Below, one piece after another: positions 33,496 through 42,967 of a stretch of DNA of 64,000 nt. Source of the stretch: an uncultured Eubacteriales bacterium. Its GTDB lineage: Bacteria; Bacillota; Clostridia; Christensenellales; CAG-138. Numbering within the stretch: position 1 is the stretch's first letter; each line of letters opens with the position of its first letter. The stretch spans positions 50,447-114,446 of the forward strand of contig UQWD01000006.1 of NCBI GenBank assembly GCA_900544555.1. Reading direction: 5' to 3'. The notes beneath the pieces were generated by a model. The model saw only the letters and a list, made by a program, of their open reading frames with translations. It was not told the origin of the DNA and made no database searches. The position numbers and the translations under genes were made by a program.

Positions 33496-34424
33496 GGGTC
33501 GCCTTTCTGGGTACGCCGGAGTTTGCCGTGCCGGTATTACGGATGTTGGTGGAACGAGGCTGCGAGACGGCGGTTTTCACGCAGCCGGACCGGCCCAAAG
33601 GAAGGGGCTACGGCCTTTCGGAACCCCCTGTAAAAACCATGGCGCTTGAATATGGTTTGGATGTTTATCAGTTTGGACGGATCGGTTCAGGCGACGGCGC
33701 TCAGGCACTTCGCGCGTACGCTCCCGATTTGATGGTGACGGCCGCGTTCGGCCAAATCCTATCGAGCGATAATCTTAGCGTACCAAAGCACGGATGCATT
33801 AACGTACACGCCAGCCTGCTTCCCAAGCTGCGGGGGGCGGCGCCCATCCAATGGGCAATCATCAACGGTGAAGAGGAGACGGGCGTTACTACAATGCTGA
33901 CGGATATCGGGCTTGATACGGGGGATATCATCCTGCAGCGCAAGACGAGGATAGGAGCTGACGAGACGGCGGGCGAGCTTTATGACAGGCTGTCGGAATT
34001 AGGCGCCGCGACGCTTGCGCAAACGCTTGATTTATTGGAGAGCGGCCGTATGCCGCGTTATCCGCAAGATCATCAATCGGCCACAAAATGCGGTATGCTT
34101 AAAAGGGATACGGGTAAAATTGATTTTTCCAAGCCGGCAAAACAGATACATGATCTCGTACGCGGCCTAAATCCAAACCCGGGCGCTTACGCCTTTTTTG
34201 GCGGCGAACGCGTTAAAATATGGAGAACCCGCATAACGGATACGGTTATAGAACGAAATGCCGCTGCAGGCGAATGTATACAAGCCAGCCCTAAAACGGG
34301 GCTTTTGGTGATAACGGGCGGCGGAATAATTGAAATACTGGAGCTCCAGTTCCCCGGCGGCAAACGCATGAGCGCGGCCGCATGCCTGAACAGCAGAAAA
34401 CTATTCGGCGGGTCGTTTCAATGA
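33492..34424 (+). CDS. fmt: Methionyl-tRNA formyltransferase
   Basis: Formylates initiator Met-tRNA. 310 residues. MRVAFLGTPEFAVPVLRML, the formate/folate active site with GCINVHASLLPKLRGAAP and IQWAIINGEEETGVT, and TDIGLDTGDI are family hallmarks; the C-terminal OB-like domain starts near residue 205. GAGGAACAGG precedes the ATG, inside def. Overlaps rsmB by four bases. Confidence 0.96.
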   Translation: MRVAFLGTPEFAVPVLRMLVERGCETAVFTQPDRPKGRGYGLSEPPVKTMALEYGLDVYQFGRIGSGDGAQALRAYAPDLMVTAAFGQILSSDNLSVPKHGCINVHASLLPKLRGAAPIQWAIINGEEETGVTTMLTDIGLDTGDIILQRKTRIGADETAGELYDRLSELGAATLAQTLDLLESGRMPRYPQDHQSATKCGMLKRDTGKIDFSKPAKQIHDLVRGLNPNPGAYAFFGGERVKIWRTRITDTVIERNAAAGECIQASPKTGLLVITGGGIIEILELQFPGGKRMSAAACLNSRKLFGGSFQ

Positions 34425-35737
34425 GCGCCCGCCGCATCGCTTACGACGCGTTAATTGATATAACCGAGCGGGGCGCGTACGCGAACCTGAGCCTTAAAAA
34501 GGCGCTCAATGGATCCCGGCTTGAAGCGCGTGACAGGGCTTGGGTATCGGCTATGGTCTACACAACGCTGGATCATCTTTTGTACCTGGATTTCCTTATC
34601 ACGAGGTATGCCAGCGGAAAGCCCCAGCCCGCAATTCGGACAATCCTGCGCATGGGTTTATGCCAAGCGCTTTTTATGAACGTTCCGTTGAGCGCGGCGT
34701 GCAATGAAAGCGTAAAGCTCGCGCGTATGATTGGAAAAGCCGCTTTAACGGGTTATGTCAACGCTGTAATGCGTGAGTTTGGGCGAAATATCGATAATCT
34801 TCCAAAACTTCCGGATAAGGTGAACGAGCGGCTATCAATACAATACAGTTACCCCCTGTTTTTAGTTGACGAATATTTGGGGTTATACGGCGAGCAGTTT
34901 ACCGAGGACCTGCTTCGCGCAATGCTCAGCTCAAACTATATGACAATACGCGCGAATCCGCCGTTTACGGTCGATGAGCTGGAGGATGAGCTCAAATTGC
35001 GCGGCGTTGAGTACGAGCGGGGTTCAATCGTCCCTGAGGCCATAAAATTAAGAAAGGGACTAAACGCAGCTCAGGATCCGCTGTTTGTTGAGGGTAAGGC
35101 TACCGTTCAGAGCGAGAGCGCGATGCTGGTATGCAAGCTCCTATCACTTGAACCGGGCATGCATGTGCTTGACGCTTGCGCGGCTCCGGGAGGCAAGACC
35201 GCCCTAATCTCTGAAATGATGGGCGGGGAGGGCCGGATAACGGCGATGGATCTGCATGCGCACAGGTTGACGCTTATGGCGGAAACTTTTAGACGTTTGC
35301 GCGTTAATAATATAGAGATGCTAAATAGGGACGCTTCCGTTCCCGTGAGGGAATGGTACGGCGCGTATGACAGGGTGCTGGTGGACGCGCCCTGCTCAGG
35401 GTTTGGCGTAGCGGGTAAGCCGGACGCAAGGTATACTAAAACGGATGATATTATTAGAAATATTGTTAACGCGCAATGGGCGATATTGAACGCCTGCGCC
35501 TATTACGTTAAAGAGGACGGGATACTGCTTTACGCAACCTGTACCATCTCAAAGCGTGAAAATGAGGATATAGCGCGCGCCTTTATGGAGGAGCATCCGG
35601 AGTTTGCTCCCGAGTGCGGCGGGCTTATAGAAGAAAGGCTTAAAAGCAGGATGAAGAACGGGATGCTGCAGCTATTTCCGAACCTTGATAATACCGACGG
35701 CTTCTTTATCGCTAGGATGAGGAGGAGAAAGATATGA
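34421..35737 (+). CDS. rsmB: 16S rRNA (cytosine-967-C5)-methyltransferase RsmB
   Basis: 438 residues from ATG 34421, which overlaps the fmt stop (ATGA). N-terminal NusB-like RNA-binding domain (MSARRIAYDALIDITERGAY, through about residue 150), then an N1/SAM core: GMHVLDACAAPGGKTALISE, DRVLVDAPCSGFGV (catalytic cysteine) and LYATCTISKRENED (second cysteine). All typical of Sun/RsmB. An in-frame ATG at 34382 would overlap fmt much more and lacks a conserved N terminus. Ends by overlapping rlmN. Confidence 0.95.
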   Translation: MSARRIAYDALIDITERGAYANLSLKKALNGSRLEARDRAWVSAMVYTTLDHLLYLDFLITRYASGKPQPAIRTILRMGLCQALFMNVPLSAACNESVKLARMIGKAALTGYVNAVMREFGRNIDNLPKLPDKVNERLSIQYSYPLFLVDEYLGLYGEQFTEDLLRAMLSSNYMTIRANPPFTVDELEDELKLRGVEYERGSIVPEAIKLRKGLNAAQDPLFVEGKATVQSESAMLVCKLLSLEPGMHVLDACAAPGGKTALISEMMGGEGRITAMDLHAHRLTLMAETFRRLRVNNIEMLNRDASVPVREWYGAYDRVLVDAPCSGFGVAGKPDARYTKTDDIIRNIVNAQWAILNACAYYVKEDGILLYATCTISKRENEDIARAFMEEHPEFAPECGGLIEERLKSRMKNGMLQLFPNLDNTDGFFIARMRRRKI

Positions 35738-36822
35738 CAAACCTCGCATCCATGACGCTTAACGAGTTGGAAGAGCTGATGGAAAAATGGGGTCAGCCTA
35801 GATTTCGCGCAAAGCAGATTTTTGAATGGATACACCGGGGAACCGCTCCGCGCGATATGAACAATCTGCCCAAAGCGCTTCGCGGCGCGCTGGAAGAGAT
35901 GCCGTTTGGGGGCGCAAAGGTATATCAAAAAAACGTTTCGCAAAAGGATGGAACCATTAAGTACCTGTTCGAGCTGGAAGACGGAAATTTGGTCGAGGGC
36001 GTGCTGATGCAAAACCGTTATGGTAGCACGTTTTGTCTGTCCACTCAGGTAGGATGCGCGATGGGGTGCGCCTTTTGCGCATCGACGGTCAAGGGGTGCG
36101 TTCGGAATCTGACCGCGGGAGAGATGCTCAGCCAAGTTTGCTTGGCTCAAAAGGACGATCCGGCTTTTGCTAACGAGAAACGAAGAATAACGAACATCGT
36201 TCTTATGGGCAGCGGTGAACCTTTGAATAATTATGAAGAGGTAAAAAGGTTCCTTTATAATATTACAGCACCCGAGGGATTGAATTTCAGCCCTCGTAAC
36301 ATATCGCTTTCCACGTGCGGGCTTGTCCCTCAAATCAGGCGCCTGGCGCGCGAGTGCCCGCACGTTACGCTCTGTATATCCTTGCATGCGGCTAACGACG
36401 AGGTTCGCAGCAGGCTCATGCCCATAAACAGGCGATACCCGGTCGCAGATGTTATTAACGCCGCTAAGGAATACGCTGATACGACAGGCAGGCGGGTAGT
36501 CTTTGAATATGCGCTCATTCGGGGCGTGAACGATTCGCAGAGCGATGCGGCCGCGTTGGCCTCGCTGCTCAGGGGTATAATCTGCCATATCAACCTGATA
36601 CCGCTCAATCCTGTAAAGGAAAGGGACTTTCAGGGTACGCCGAGGGATGCGGCTTACCGGTTTGCCGGCTGGCTCAATGAAAGAAAGGTATCCGCAACGG
36701 TCAGGCGGGAGATGGGGGCTGATATCGAAGGCGCATGCGGCCAGCTTCGCTCAAAAGCGCTTGAGGAGTTGGGCGGCCGGACCCGTAACGCGCTTGACGC
36801 TAATAACGATAGTATCGAATGA
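35734..36822 (+). CDS. rlmN: 23S rRNA/tRNA adenine-2-methyltransferase RlmN
   Basis: Radical-SAM enzyme methylating A2503 of 23S rRNA and A37 of some tRNAs. 362 residues. N-terminal helical domain (LNELEELMEKWGQPRFRAKQ, FEWIHRG), cluster motif CAMGCAFCAST (about residues 109-119), the SAM-loop MGSGEPLNNYEEV, and the C-terminal catalytic cysteine in ADIEGACGQL. Start overlaps the rsmB stop; GGAGGAGAAAG lies inside rsmB. Confidence 0.97.
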   Translation: MTNLASMTLNELEELMEKWGQPRFRAKQIFEWIHRGTAPRDMNNLPKALRGALEEMPFGGAKVYQKNVSQKDGTIKYLFELEDGNLVEGVLMQNRYGSTFCLSTQVGCAMGCAFCASTVKGCVRNLTAGEMLSQVCLAQKDDPAFANEKRRITNIVLMGSGEPLNNYEEVKRFLYNITAPEGLNFSPRNISLSTCGLVPQIRRLARECPHVTLCISLHAANDEVRSRLMPINRRYPVADVINAAKEYADTTGRRVVFEYALIRGVNDSQSDAAALASLLRGIICHINLIPLNPVKERDFQGTPRDAAYRFAGWLNERKVSATVRREMGADIEGACGQLRSKALEELGGRTRNALDANNDSIE

Positions 36823-36835
36823 AAGGAAACGCGCT

Positions 36836-37549
36836 GTGAAATATGCCTGTAAAACAGATATCGGTCAGCGCCTTAGAAATGAGGACAGCTACTATATCCC
36901 CTCCGATGACGATCTGGCCCTTATAAGCGTCGCAGACGGAATGGGCGGGCATAACGCCGGCATGATCGCAAGCGCGTTGGCGGTCGAGGAGATAGCTGTT
37001 TCGCTTAGAAAAGGCGGGATGGCGCGGCCCGGCGCGCTGCTTGAGGGGGCTTTGCGCTACGCCAACAGCGTGATTTTCCGCTATGCGGCGGACAACGCCG
37101 GCTGCCGCGGCATGGGGACGACTATAACAAGCGCCCTTTTATTTAAAAACCGCTACTACGCCGCAAATGTGGGCGATAGCCGACTTTACCATTTTGACGG
37201 CGAGAGCCTTGTACAAATCACAAGGGATCATTCATATGTAGCGGTTCTGGTAGCATCAGGGGAGATAACAAGGGAGGAAGCCTCGTGCCATCCTAAAAGG
37301 AACATTATAACGCGCGCGTTGGGGACGCGTGTGAGCGAGCAGATTGACATTTATGAGTGTGAGTGGAAGCATAACGATTTACTTTTGTTATGCACCGACG
37401 GTATGCATGCCGCGGTTGATGATAAAAGAATGACGGAAGTTATCAAGGAATCCAGATGCTTAGACGATGCGTGCGACGCGCTTGTGTCGCTGGCGCTTAA
37501 AAACGGAGCGACCGACAATATTACGGTTGTTCTGGCCCAAAACGCATAG
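36836..37549 (+). CDS. prpC: PP2C-type Ser/Thr protein phosphatase
   Basis: 237 residues from GTG 36836 (MKYACKTDIGQRLRNEDSYY), with AAAGGAAA upstream; longer upstream frames run through rlmN. Metal-binding PP2C motifs: RNEDSYY, SVADGMGGHNAGMIAS, GTTITSAL, YAANVGDSRLYHF, TRDHSYV, LLLCTDGMH and GATDNITVVLA. It dephosphorylates PrkC and its targets in related bacteria. Located between rlmN and prkC, the standard order. Confidence 0.95.
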   Translation: MKYACKTDIGQRLRNEDSYYIPSDDDLALISVADGMGGHNAGMIASALAVEEIAVSLRKGGMARPGALLEGALRYANSVIFRYAADNAGCRGMGTTITSALLFKNRYYAANVGDSRLYHFDGESLVQITRDHSYVAVLVASGEITREEASCHPKRNIITRALGTRVSEQIDIYECEWKHNDLLLLCTDGMHAAVDDKRMTEVIKESRCLDDACDALVSLALKNGATDNITVVLAQNA

Positions 37550-37563
37550 GAGGTGCGGTATTG

Positions 37564-39450
37564 ATGATTGGAACGGTTCTCGCAAATAAATACCGTATCG
37601 ACAGCCTTATAGGCAGCGGAGGCATGGCGCATGTATACAAGGCTTCAATCACTGCGACAGGCAGGATAGTGGCGGTTAAAGTGCTTAAGGAAGAGCATCA
37701 GCACGACTTGGAGTTTGTCCGCCGCTTTAAGCGCGAGGCGCAGGCGGTGTTGTCGCTTTCGCATGAGAATATCGTGCGCTCATACGATGTTGGGGAGGAT
37801 AACGGGATAAATTATATCGTGCTTGAATACGTCGCGGGGAACACGCTTAAAGAACTGATTAACCGTCAGGGCGCGTTTCACCCAAAGGCGGCCGTGCATA
37901 TCGCATGCCAGCTGCTTGACGCGCTGCAGTATGCGCATGAAATGGGGATTATTCACCGGGATGTCAAGCCTGAAAACGTTATCGTTACCCCCCGGGGCAA
38001 GGTGAAACTGACGGACTTTGGCATTGCCAGAGAAGTTGACGCTTCAACGCGCACATATTCCGGCGGAAACGTGCTTGGCTCGGTTTACTATATTTCCCCT
38101 GAACAGGCGCGTGGGGAACAGGCAACCGCAAGAAGCGATATTTACTCCACCGCTATTTTGCTCTATGAAATGCTTACGGGCAAGGTACCGTTTACCGGCG
38201 ATACGCTGGTAGCTGTCGCGCTCATGCATTTGCAGGATAAAATGGATCCTGCATGTATGGTAAACCCGCACATTTCGCACGCATTGAGCGATGTGGTCAT
38301 GAAAGCTGCGGCGAAGAACCCGGACGATCGCTATGAAAGCGCGCTGGCGCTTCGCAGGGATCTAAACCGCGCGCTCAGGGAACCGTACGGCAGGTTCGCC
38401 AGGCTAGGCGAAATTGCCGCAAACACGGATAAGAGGGGGCGCGCAAGAGGAGCCGGCATATGGAAGATTGCGCTGCTGGCCCTTATAGCTCTGGGAATGT
38501 TTACTATCATGTTTTTCATCGCCCGTTCAGCACAGGAGGGGAAGTTGGCAGCGAACGGCTCGATAAACCTTATTCCCACATTTGTTGATAAGGATTTAAA
38601 CGCAGCCAAAGAGCTTGCGAAGGAATGGGGTTTTACGCTTGTAGTGGATGATTGGATACCAAGTACAGAATATACTGAGAACAAGGTAATTAATCAAAAC
38701 CCCGTAGCCGGTACAAAGGCGAAGAAGGGCGACGTTATCCATGTTACCGTGAGTACTGGAAGCGAACGCGCAATCGTACCCAATGTAACGGGAAAGTCCC
38801 TGAGGGCTGCACTGAGCATTTTAGAGGATAATGAGCTAAAGCAAGGATCAATCGAGTACAGTGTCAGCGAATACCCGGTAGGTACGGTGTTTCGTCAGGA
38901 ACCTCAGGCCGGCATTGGCCTATATGAAGGCGATGAGGTGGATTTATGGATAAGCGGGGAGGCGGACAATACTTCTTCGCTGCCTTCGTTATACTCGCAT
39001 ACACTGAATGAGGCTCTCCTTATCGTACGCCAGGCCGGGTTTAAAAGAATTCTGGTCCGTTTAACAGGAGCGTCAAATTATAGCCCCGACGCAAATACTT
39101 CCGGCAGCGATATGGTTGTAAGCCAATATCCACAGGCTCAACTGCTGGTTGATAGAAACACTACGGTTGAACTTACGCTGGAACGCAGGTTCATCGGTTC
39201 GTTTGAATCCGATATCGCGTTTAACTTGGATGTGCGGGATAAAAATTCAAAGGTAATGGTAACGGTGATTTTGGAGCCTGATTTGGAGGTTGTACTTTAT
39301 GAGGAAGTATATCAACCCGGAGATCAACAGGCCGTATCGTTTAACGCTAGTTTGAATTATTCCGGGCAATACGAGATAATTGCGTACGTTAATGATAAAG
39401 AAGTGCGTAGAACAATAGCAAACTTTACCACACGGGAAGGAATTGAATGA
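37564..39450 (+). CDS. prkC: PASTA-domain Ser/Thr protein kinase (PrkC/Stk1 type)
   Basis: 628 residues. Kinase domain (about 8-270): GSGGMAHVYKA glycine loop, VAVKVLK, catalytic HRDVKPENVIV, DFGIAREVD and the GTVYY-like SVYYISPEQARGE. One transmembrane helix (about 301-322, IALLALIALGMFTIMFFIA), then three PASTA repeats (about 338-402, 403-468, 472-545) and a beta-rich extracellular tail of about 80 residues of unknown type. Senses muropeptides or wall lipid II and responds to growth state. TTG at 37561 is an alternative start; AGGAGGTG lies 7 to 10 bases before. Confidence 0.95.
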   Translation: MIGTVLANKYRIDSLIGSGGMAHVYKASITATGRIVAVKVLKEEHQHDLEFVRRFKREAQAVLSLSHENIVRSYDVGEDNGINYIVLEYVAGNTLKELINRQGAFHPKAAVHIACQLLDALQYAHEMGIIHRDVKPENVIVTPRGKVKLTDFGIAREVDASTRTYSGGNVLGSVYYISPEQARGEQATARSDIYSTAILLYEMLTGKVPFTGDTLVAVALMHLQDKMDPACMVNPHISHALSDVVMKAAAKNPDDRYESALALRRDLNRALREPYGRFARLGEIAANTDKRGRARGAGIWKIALLALIALGMFTIMFFIARSAQEGKLAANGSINLIPTFVDKDLNAAKELAKEWGFTLVVDDWIPSTEYTENKVINQNPVAGTKAKKGDVIHVTVSTGSERAIVPNVTGKSLRAALSILEDNELKQGSIEYSVSEYPVGTVFRQEPQAGIGLYEGDEVDLWISGEADNTSSLPSLYSHTLNEALLIVRQAGFKRILVRLTGASNYSPDANTSGSDMVVSQYPQAQLLVDRNTTVELTLERRFIGSFESDIAFNLDVRDKNSKVMVTVILEPDLEVVLYEEVYQPGDQQAVSFNASLNYSGQYEIIAYVNDKEVRRTIANFTTREGIE

Positions 39451-40325
39451 GGGGAAAGATTATCAAGGGCGTCGGCAGTTTTTACACGGTTTACTGTGAC
39501 AATACGGAGTATATCTGCAGGGCGCGCGGGAGGTTCCGGCAGGACGGCGTTACGCCCATGGTCGGCGACATGGTCGAGTTCGAGCCGAGGCGCGATGGAG
39601 AAGGGTTTTTAAAAACCATAATGCCACGAAAAAACGCGCTGATCCGGCCGCCTGCCGCAAACCTGGATCAGCTCGTAATCGTGATTGCGGCGTCCGCGCC
39701 GAAGCCCGATTTACTGCTGGTCGATAAGCTGCTTGTGCAATGCGCGATTCTGGATGTTCAACCTATCATCGCCGTAAATAAATGCGATGAGATGAACAAC
39801 GAAATATATGAACGTATTATAGGCGAATATAAAGCGTGCGGGTATCCCCTATTGAGCGTGTCTGCGGCAAGCGGCGAGGGGATACATGCTCTCAAACCGC
39901 TTTTGAAGGGGAAAACCACTTGCTTTGCCGGACAATCCGCGGTTGGCAAATCTTCCGTTTTGAATGCGCTTTTTCCCGAGCTATCGCTGAAAACAGGCGG
40001 CCTCTCTAGAAAAACGGAGCGTGGAAAACATACGACGCGTCATGCGCAGTTTTTAATTCTGCCTGACGATGTCGCGGTACTCGATACGCCCGGCTTCAGC
40101 CTGCTTGAGATGGAGGGGATAGAGCCTGAATTACTGTCGCAGTTTTATCCCGAAATGCAAGGCCGAGCGCAATTATGCCGTTTCAGAGGATGTATGCATA
40201 TATCTGAGCCGGATTGCGCTGTAAAGGAGCTGGTTGCGGCAGGCGGACTCGCGCCTGGTCGCTACGAACGGTATATAGCGATAGCGGGTGAATTAATTGA
40301 AAGGAAAAAACGTCAATATGATTAA
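39447..40325 (+). CDS. rsgA: Ribosome small subunit-dependent GTPase A
   Basis: Checks 30S maturation. 292 residues. N-terminal OB fold (GVGSFYTVYCDNTEYICRAR), circularly permuted GTPase with G4 NKCDEM before G1 GQSAVGKSSVLNALF and G3 DTPGFSLLE, and a C-terminal zinc site (CRFRGCMHISEPDCAV). Overlaps the prkC stop by four bases (ATGA), a familiar coupling. Confidence 0.96.
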   Translation: MRGKIIKGVGSFYTVYCDNTEYICRARGRFRQDGVTPMVGDMVEFEPRRDGEGFLKTIMPRKNALIRPPAANLDQLVIVIAASAPKPDLLLVDKLLVQCAILDVQPIIAVNKCDEMNNEIYERIIGEYKACGYPLLSVSAASGEGIHALKPLLKGKTTCFAGQSAVGKSSVLNALFPELSLKTGGLSRKTERGKHTTRHAQFLILPDDVAVLDTPGFSLLEMEGIEPELLSQFYPEMQGRAQLCRFRGCMHISEPDCAVKELVAAGGLAPGRYERYIAIAGELIERKKRQYD

Positions 40326-40965
40326 GGTTGCGCCATCGATATTATCCGCTGATTTTTCTGATATGGGGCGGGAGGCCGCCCGTATTGAAAATTGGGGTGC
40401 GGATTATATCCATTTTGATGTGATGGACGGTTGTTTCGTCCCTAACATCACGTTTGGCCCCGCAATGTGCGAGGCTGTCAGGAAGCATACCAGCCTACCA
40501 CTCGACGTACACCTGATGGTTGAACGGCCGGAAAATTGGATTAAACGGTTCTGTGACGCGGGCGCGGATATCATTACCTTTCACATTGAAGCGGACAAGC
40601 ATGCGCACCGTACGCTTGAACGCATACACAGTTTAGGAAAACGAGCCGGTATTGCACTTAATCCCGCCACTTCCCCTGCAGCCGTCGAGTTTATTTTGCC
40701 GGATTGCGATATGGTTCTGGTGATGAGCGTTAATCCTGGTTTTGGCGGGCAGAAGTTTATACCCGGCGCGATTGAAAAAATATCTCAGCTGAAGCAAATG
40801 GCTCAAAAACGCGGACTTGAGTTTGAGATTGAGGTGGACGGAGGGGTCGCGCCGTTAAACGCACCAAGCTTGAGGAGCGCGGGTGCGAACGTGCTTGTGG
40901 CGGGCAACGCGATATTTCATGCGCTCGACCCATTTGAGGCGGTTCGAGGCATACGCGGGGAATAA
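40318..40965 (+). CDS. rpe: Ribulose-phosphate 3-epimerase
   Basis: Pentose phosphate pathway TIM-barrel enzyme, 215 residues. MIKVAPSILSADFSDMGRE, FDVMDGCFVPNITFGP (catalytic Asp), LDVHLMVERPENW and VMSVNPGFGGQKFIPG are diagnostic, as is EVDGGVAPLNA. ATG at 40318 overlaps rsgA by eight bases; GAAAGGA precedes. Ends the yicC-rpe gene run. Confidence 0.97.
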   Translation: MIKVAPSILSADFSDMGREAARIENWGADYIHFDVMDGCFVPNITFGPAMCEAVRKHTSLPLDVHLMVERPENWIKRFCDAGADIITFHIEADKHAHRTLERIHSLGKRAGIALNPATSPAAVEFILPDCDMVLVMSVNPGFGGQKFIPGAIEKISQLKQMAQKRGLEFEIEVDGGVAPLNAPSLRSAGANVLVAGNAIFHALDPFEAVRGIRGE

Positions 40966-41323
40966 TATAATAACTTTGCTGGGCCGTTACACTCGTGTAA
41001 AGAATGAAATGTTAAGCTATGAAAAGTCGGCAAATCCGCCTTAAAAACGATTTGCTGCTCACTACCATACATTTTTATTATCGAACGATATACACCCTCA
41101 TCAATTTGAATTGGCTTTGAAGATAATGCAGCTCGATATGAAATAATTCGTTTTACAAATTATTTATACGAAATCCTTTAATAGAAGCTGGACTTATATC
41201 ATTTTTTGTGTATAATTGCATATGACCAGTTATCGAACGGCGCGATAAGATGACTGAAGCTGCGTCGTATGCCGTGCGTACCGAATGAGTTATCGGGTAC
41301 AATGGCATAATAATCGATGGTTT
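40966..41323. other. Gap between rpe and the thioesterase
   Basis: About 360 A+T-rich bases with no gene. A short perfect stem TTACAC/GTGTAA (40987-41000) and a TATAAT-like sequence at about 41213 are visible but have no clear role. Confidence 0.4.
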
Positions 41324-41352
41324 TTGAACGTTCCAATGAGCGATCTTATAAT
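41324..41352 (+). promoter_or_regulatory. Promoter of the thioesterase-cyclophilin pair
   Basis: TTGAAC (41324-41329), 17-base spacer, TATAAT (41347-41352), 40 bases before the ATG at 41392. Confidence 0.8.
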
Positions 41353-41391
41353 ATAAAATGATGGGAAGGCTTTTTAGCTTAGGTTTTGCGC

Positions 41392-42117
41392 ATGATGTGT
41401 AAAGATATGGGGAATACATGCGAGATAATCCACCGCGCTGCGAAAGCGGAGGTTGACCGGTTGGGCGAATGGAGGCTTAGCGCCTTGCTGCACATAATGG
41501 AGGCAGCCGCTCAGGAGCATTGCGTTCGCCTTGGAATTGACCGGGATACCCTATACCGCGAAAAAGGGCTTGTTTGGATGCTGTCGCGAATTCTTGTCCA
41601 GCGCTTCCGGAGCCCCATTGAAGGCGAAGACTTAACTACTCGGACGATTTGCGCCAACCCGGGAAACGTTACGTTTCCGAGATGGTTTCAGGTTGAGGAT
41701 GCTCAAGGGAATATGGTTTGCTCCGCATCAAGCCTGTGGGTGTTGGTTGATTTAACAAGCCGCCGAATAGTTTTGCCAAAGCGTGCGGGCGTTTCATGCC
41801 CGGACGCGGATCTCCCCAATATGGATCCTCTGCCGGAAAAGCTGCGCATACCTCAAGAGCCCCCCGCGTTTACATCAACGCATGCTGTAAGCGATGACGA
41901 AATTGACGCCAACGGGCATGTGAACAATAAGGTATATGCGGATTGGCTTGTCATGCCGGAAGGGAATATAAAAGCGATACAGTTGGATTATAACGCCGAA
42001 GTTTTACCGGGGGAAAGCGTTAACATGCTCTATTATGAAACGGATCGGGGTTATCATGTGAGCGGGGTTGTTCGGGATAGGGATATTACCGCGTTTAACG
42101 CGCGGATTATTAAATGA
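41392..42117 (+). CDS. Acyl-ACP thioesterase (FatA/B-like)
   Basis: 241 residues, double hot-dog fold (PF01643). The first half has LHIMEAAAQEHCVRLGID, the second half AVSDDEIDANGHVNNKVYADWL, where Asn and His of the NGHVNN segment are the expected catalytic pair. Such bacterial enzymes release free fatty acids from acyl-ACP. The start is uncertain: ATG 41392 or 41395, with a weak TTAGG site 8 bases upstream. Runs with the cyclophilin 26 bases downstream under the promoter at 41324-41352; a functional link is not evident. Confidence 0.85.
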   Translation: MMCKDMGNTCEIIHRAAKAEVDRLGEWRLSALLHIMEAAAQEHCVRLGIDRDTLYREKGLVWMLSRILVQRFRSPIEGEDLTTRTICANPGNVTFPRWFQVEDAQGNMVCSASSLWVLVDLTSRRIVLPKRAGVSCPDADLPNMDPLPEKLRIPQEPPAFTSTHAVSDDEIDANGHVNNKVYADWLVMPEGNIKAIQLDYNAEVLPGESVNMLYYETDRGYHVSGVVRDRDITAFNARIIK

Positions 42118-42143
42118 CTTTATTTTAAGGTGAGGAGAAGGTA

Positions 42144-42650
42144 ATGGTAGTTATTGAGATGAGCAACGGCGGTGTTATTCGCCTTAAGCTTGAACGCGCA
42201 GCAGCGCCGAATACTGTGGATAATTTCAAGCATCTCGTTAGCCGGGGGTTTTATGACGGGCTTTCATTCCATCGCGTTATTAAAGGTTTTATGATACAGG
42301 GCGGATGCCCTGACGGGACGGGGATGGGAGGGCCGGGTTACGCGATTAAAGGTGAATTTAGCGCAAACGGCATACAGAACCCTGTAAAACACGCGAGGGG
42401 CGTCATTTCCATGGCGCGTTCCCGGCACCCTGATTCTGCGGGCTCCCAATTTTTCATCATGCATCAAGACGCGCCTCATCTTGACGGGCAGTACGCCGCG
42501 TTTGGCCGCGTTGTAGAGGGTATGGAAGTTGTAGACGAGATTGCAGGCGCGCCGACCGACGCTATGGACAGGCCGGTAGAGGGCGTTATTATGAAAAAGG
42601 TTTATTTGGAGGATGAGGAGCAGATTAAAGAGCCTCAGAAAATCTGCTGA
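42144..42650 (+). CDS. Cyclophilin-type peptidyl-prolyl isomerase
   Basis: 168 residues. FHRVIKGFMIQGGCPDGTGM, the active-site arginine in FHRV, then GGPGYAIKGEF, GVISMARSRHPDSAGSQFFI and LDGQYAAFGRVVEGMEVVD are the cyclophilin pattern. No signal peptide, so cytosolic. AGGTGAGGAGAAGG precedes the ATG. Followed by a strong bidirectional terminator. Confidence 0.95.
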   Translation: MVVIEMSNGGVIRLKLERAAAPNTVDNFKHLVSRGFYDGLSFHRVIKGFMIQGGCPDGTGMGGPGYAIKGEFSANGIQNPVKHARGVISMARSRHPDSAGSQFFIMHQDAPHLDGQYAAFGRVVEGMEVVDEIAGAPTDAMDRPVEGVIMKKVYLEDEEQIKEPQKIC

Positions 42651-42701
42651 ACCGCGGATAATGCGTTAATGATGGCGAACTCATGATTTAATCTAAATTA
42701 G

Positions 42702-42733
42702 AAAAGAAACCCCGGAGAGTCGGGGTTTCTTTT
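42702..42733. terminator. Bidirectional terminator
   Basis: AAAAGAAACCCCG (42702-42714) is an exact inverted repeat of CGGGGTTTCTTTT (42721-42733), with A and T runs on either side, so it can stop the cyclophilin transcript and the minus-strand nucleoside operon. Confidence 0.92.
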
Positions 42734-42967
42734 GGGCTGTAAAACTCGTAGCGAGTATCTAATGCGTCAAATCATGCAAATATACGCATAACCTTAACCT
42801 TATAATCCCATAAGAATTCAGCCCAGGGATTTAATCATTTGTTCAAAGATGAATCCGTTTTCAATTACCGCGCCTCGCCTTCACAAATTCACTTACGAAT
42901 CATGCATGCCGTTAAGTCAGTAACCGCTGTTTGCAAACGCCATTCCTATAGGGCTGTTACCCGCGCA

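Noticed and set aside
33332..33598. Minus-strand open frame over def/fmt
   Set aside because: Antisense to two clearly recognised genes; no independent evidence. The same applies to other long antisense frames over core genes, e.g. 18440-19201, 29814-30569 and 35530-36588.
36647..36835. Upstream extension of the PP2C gene
   Set aside because: The added residues are an out-of-frame reading of rlmN; GTG 36836 gives the normal PP2C N terminus with a ribosome-binding site.
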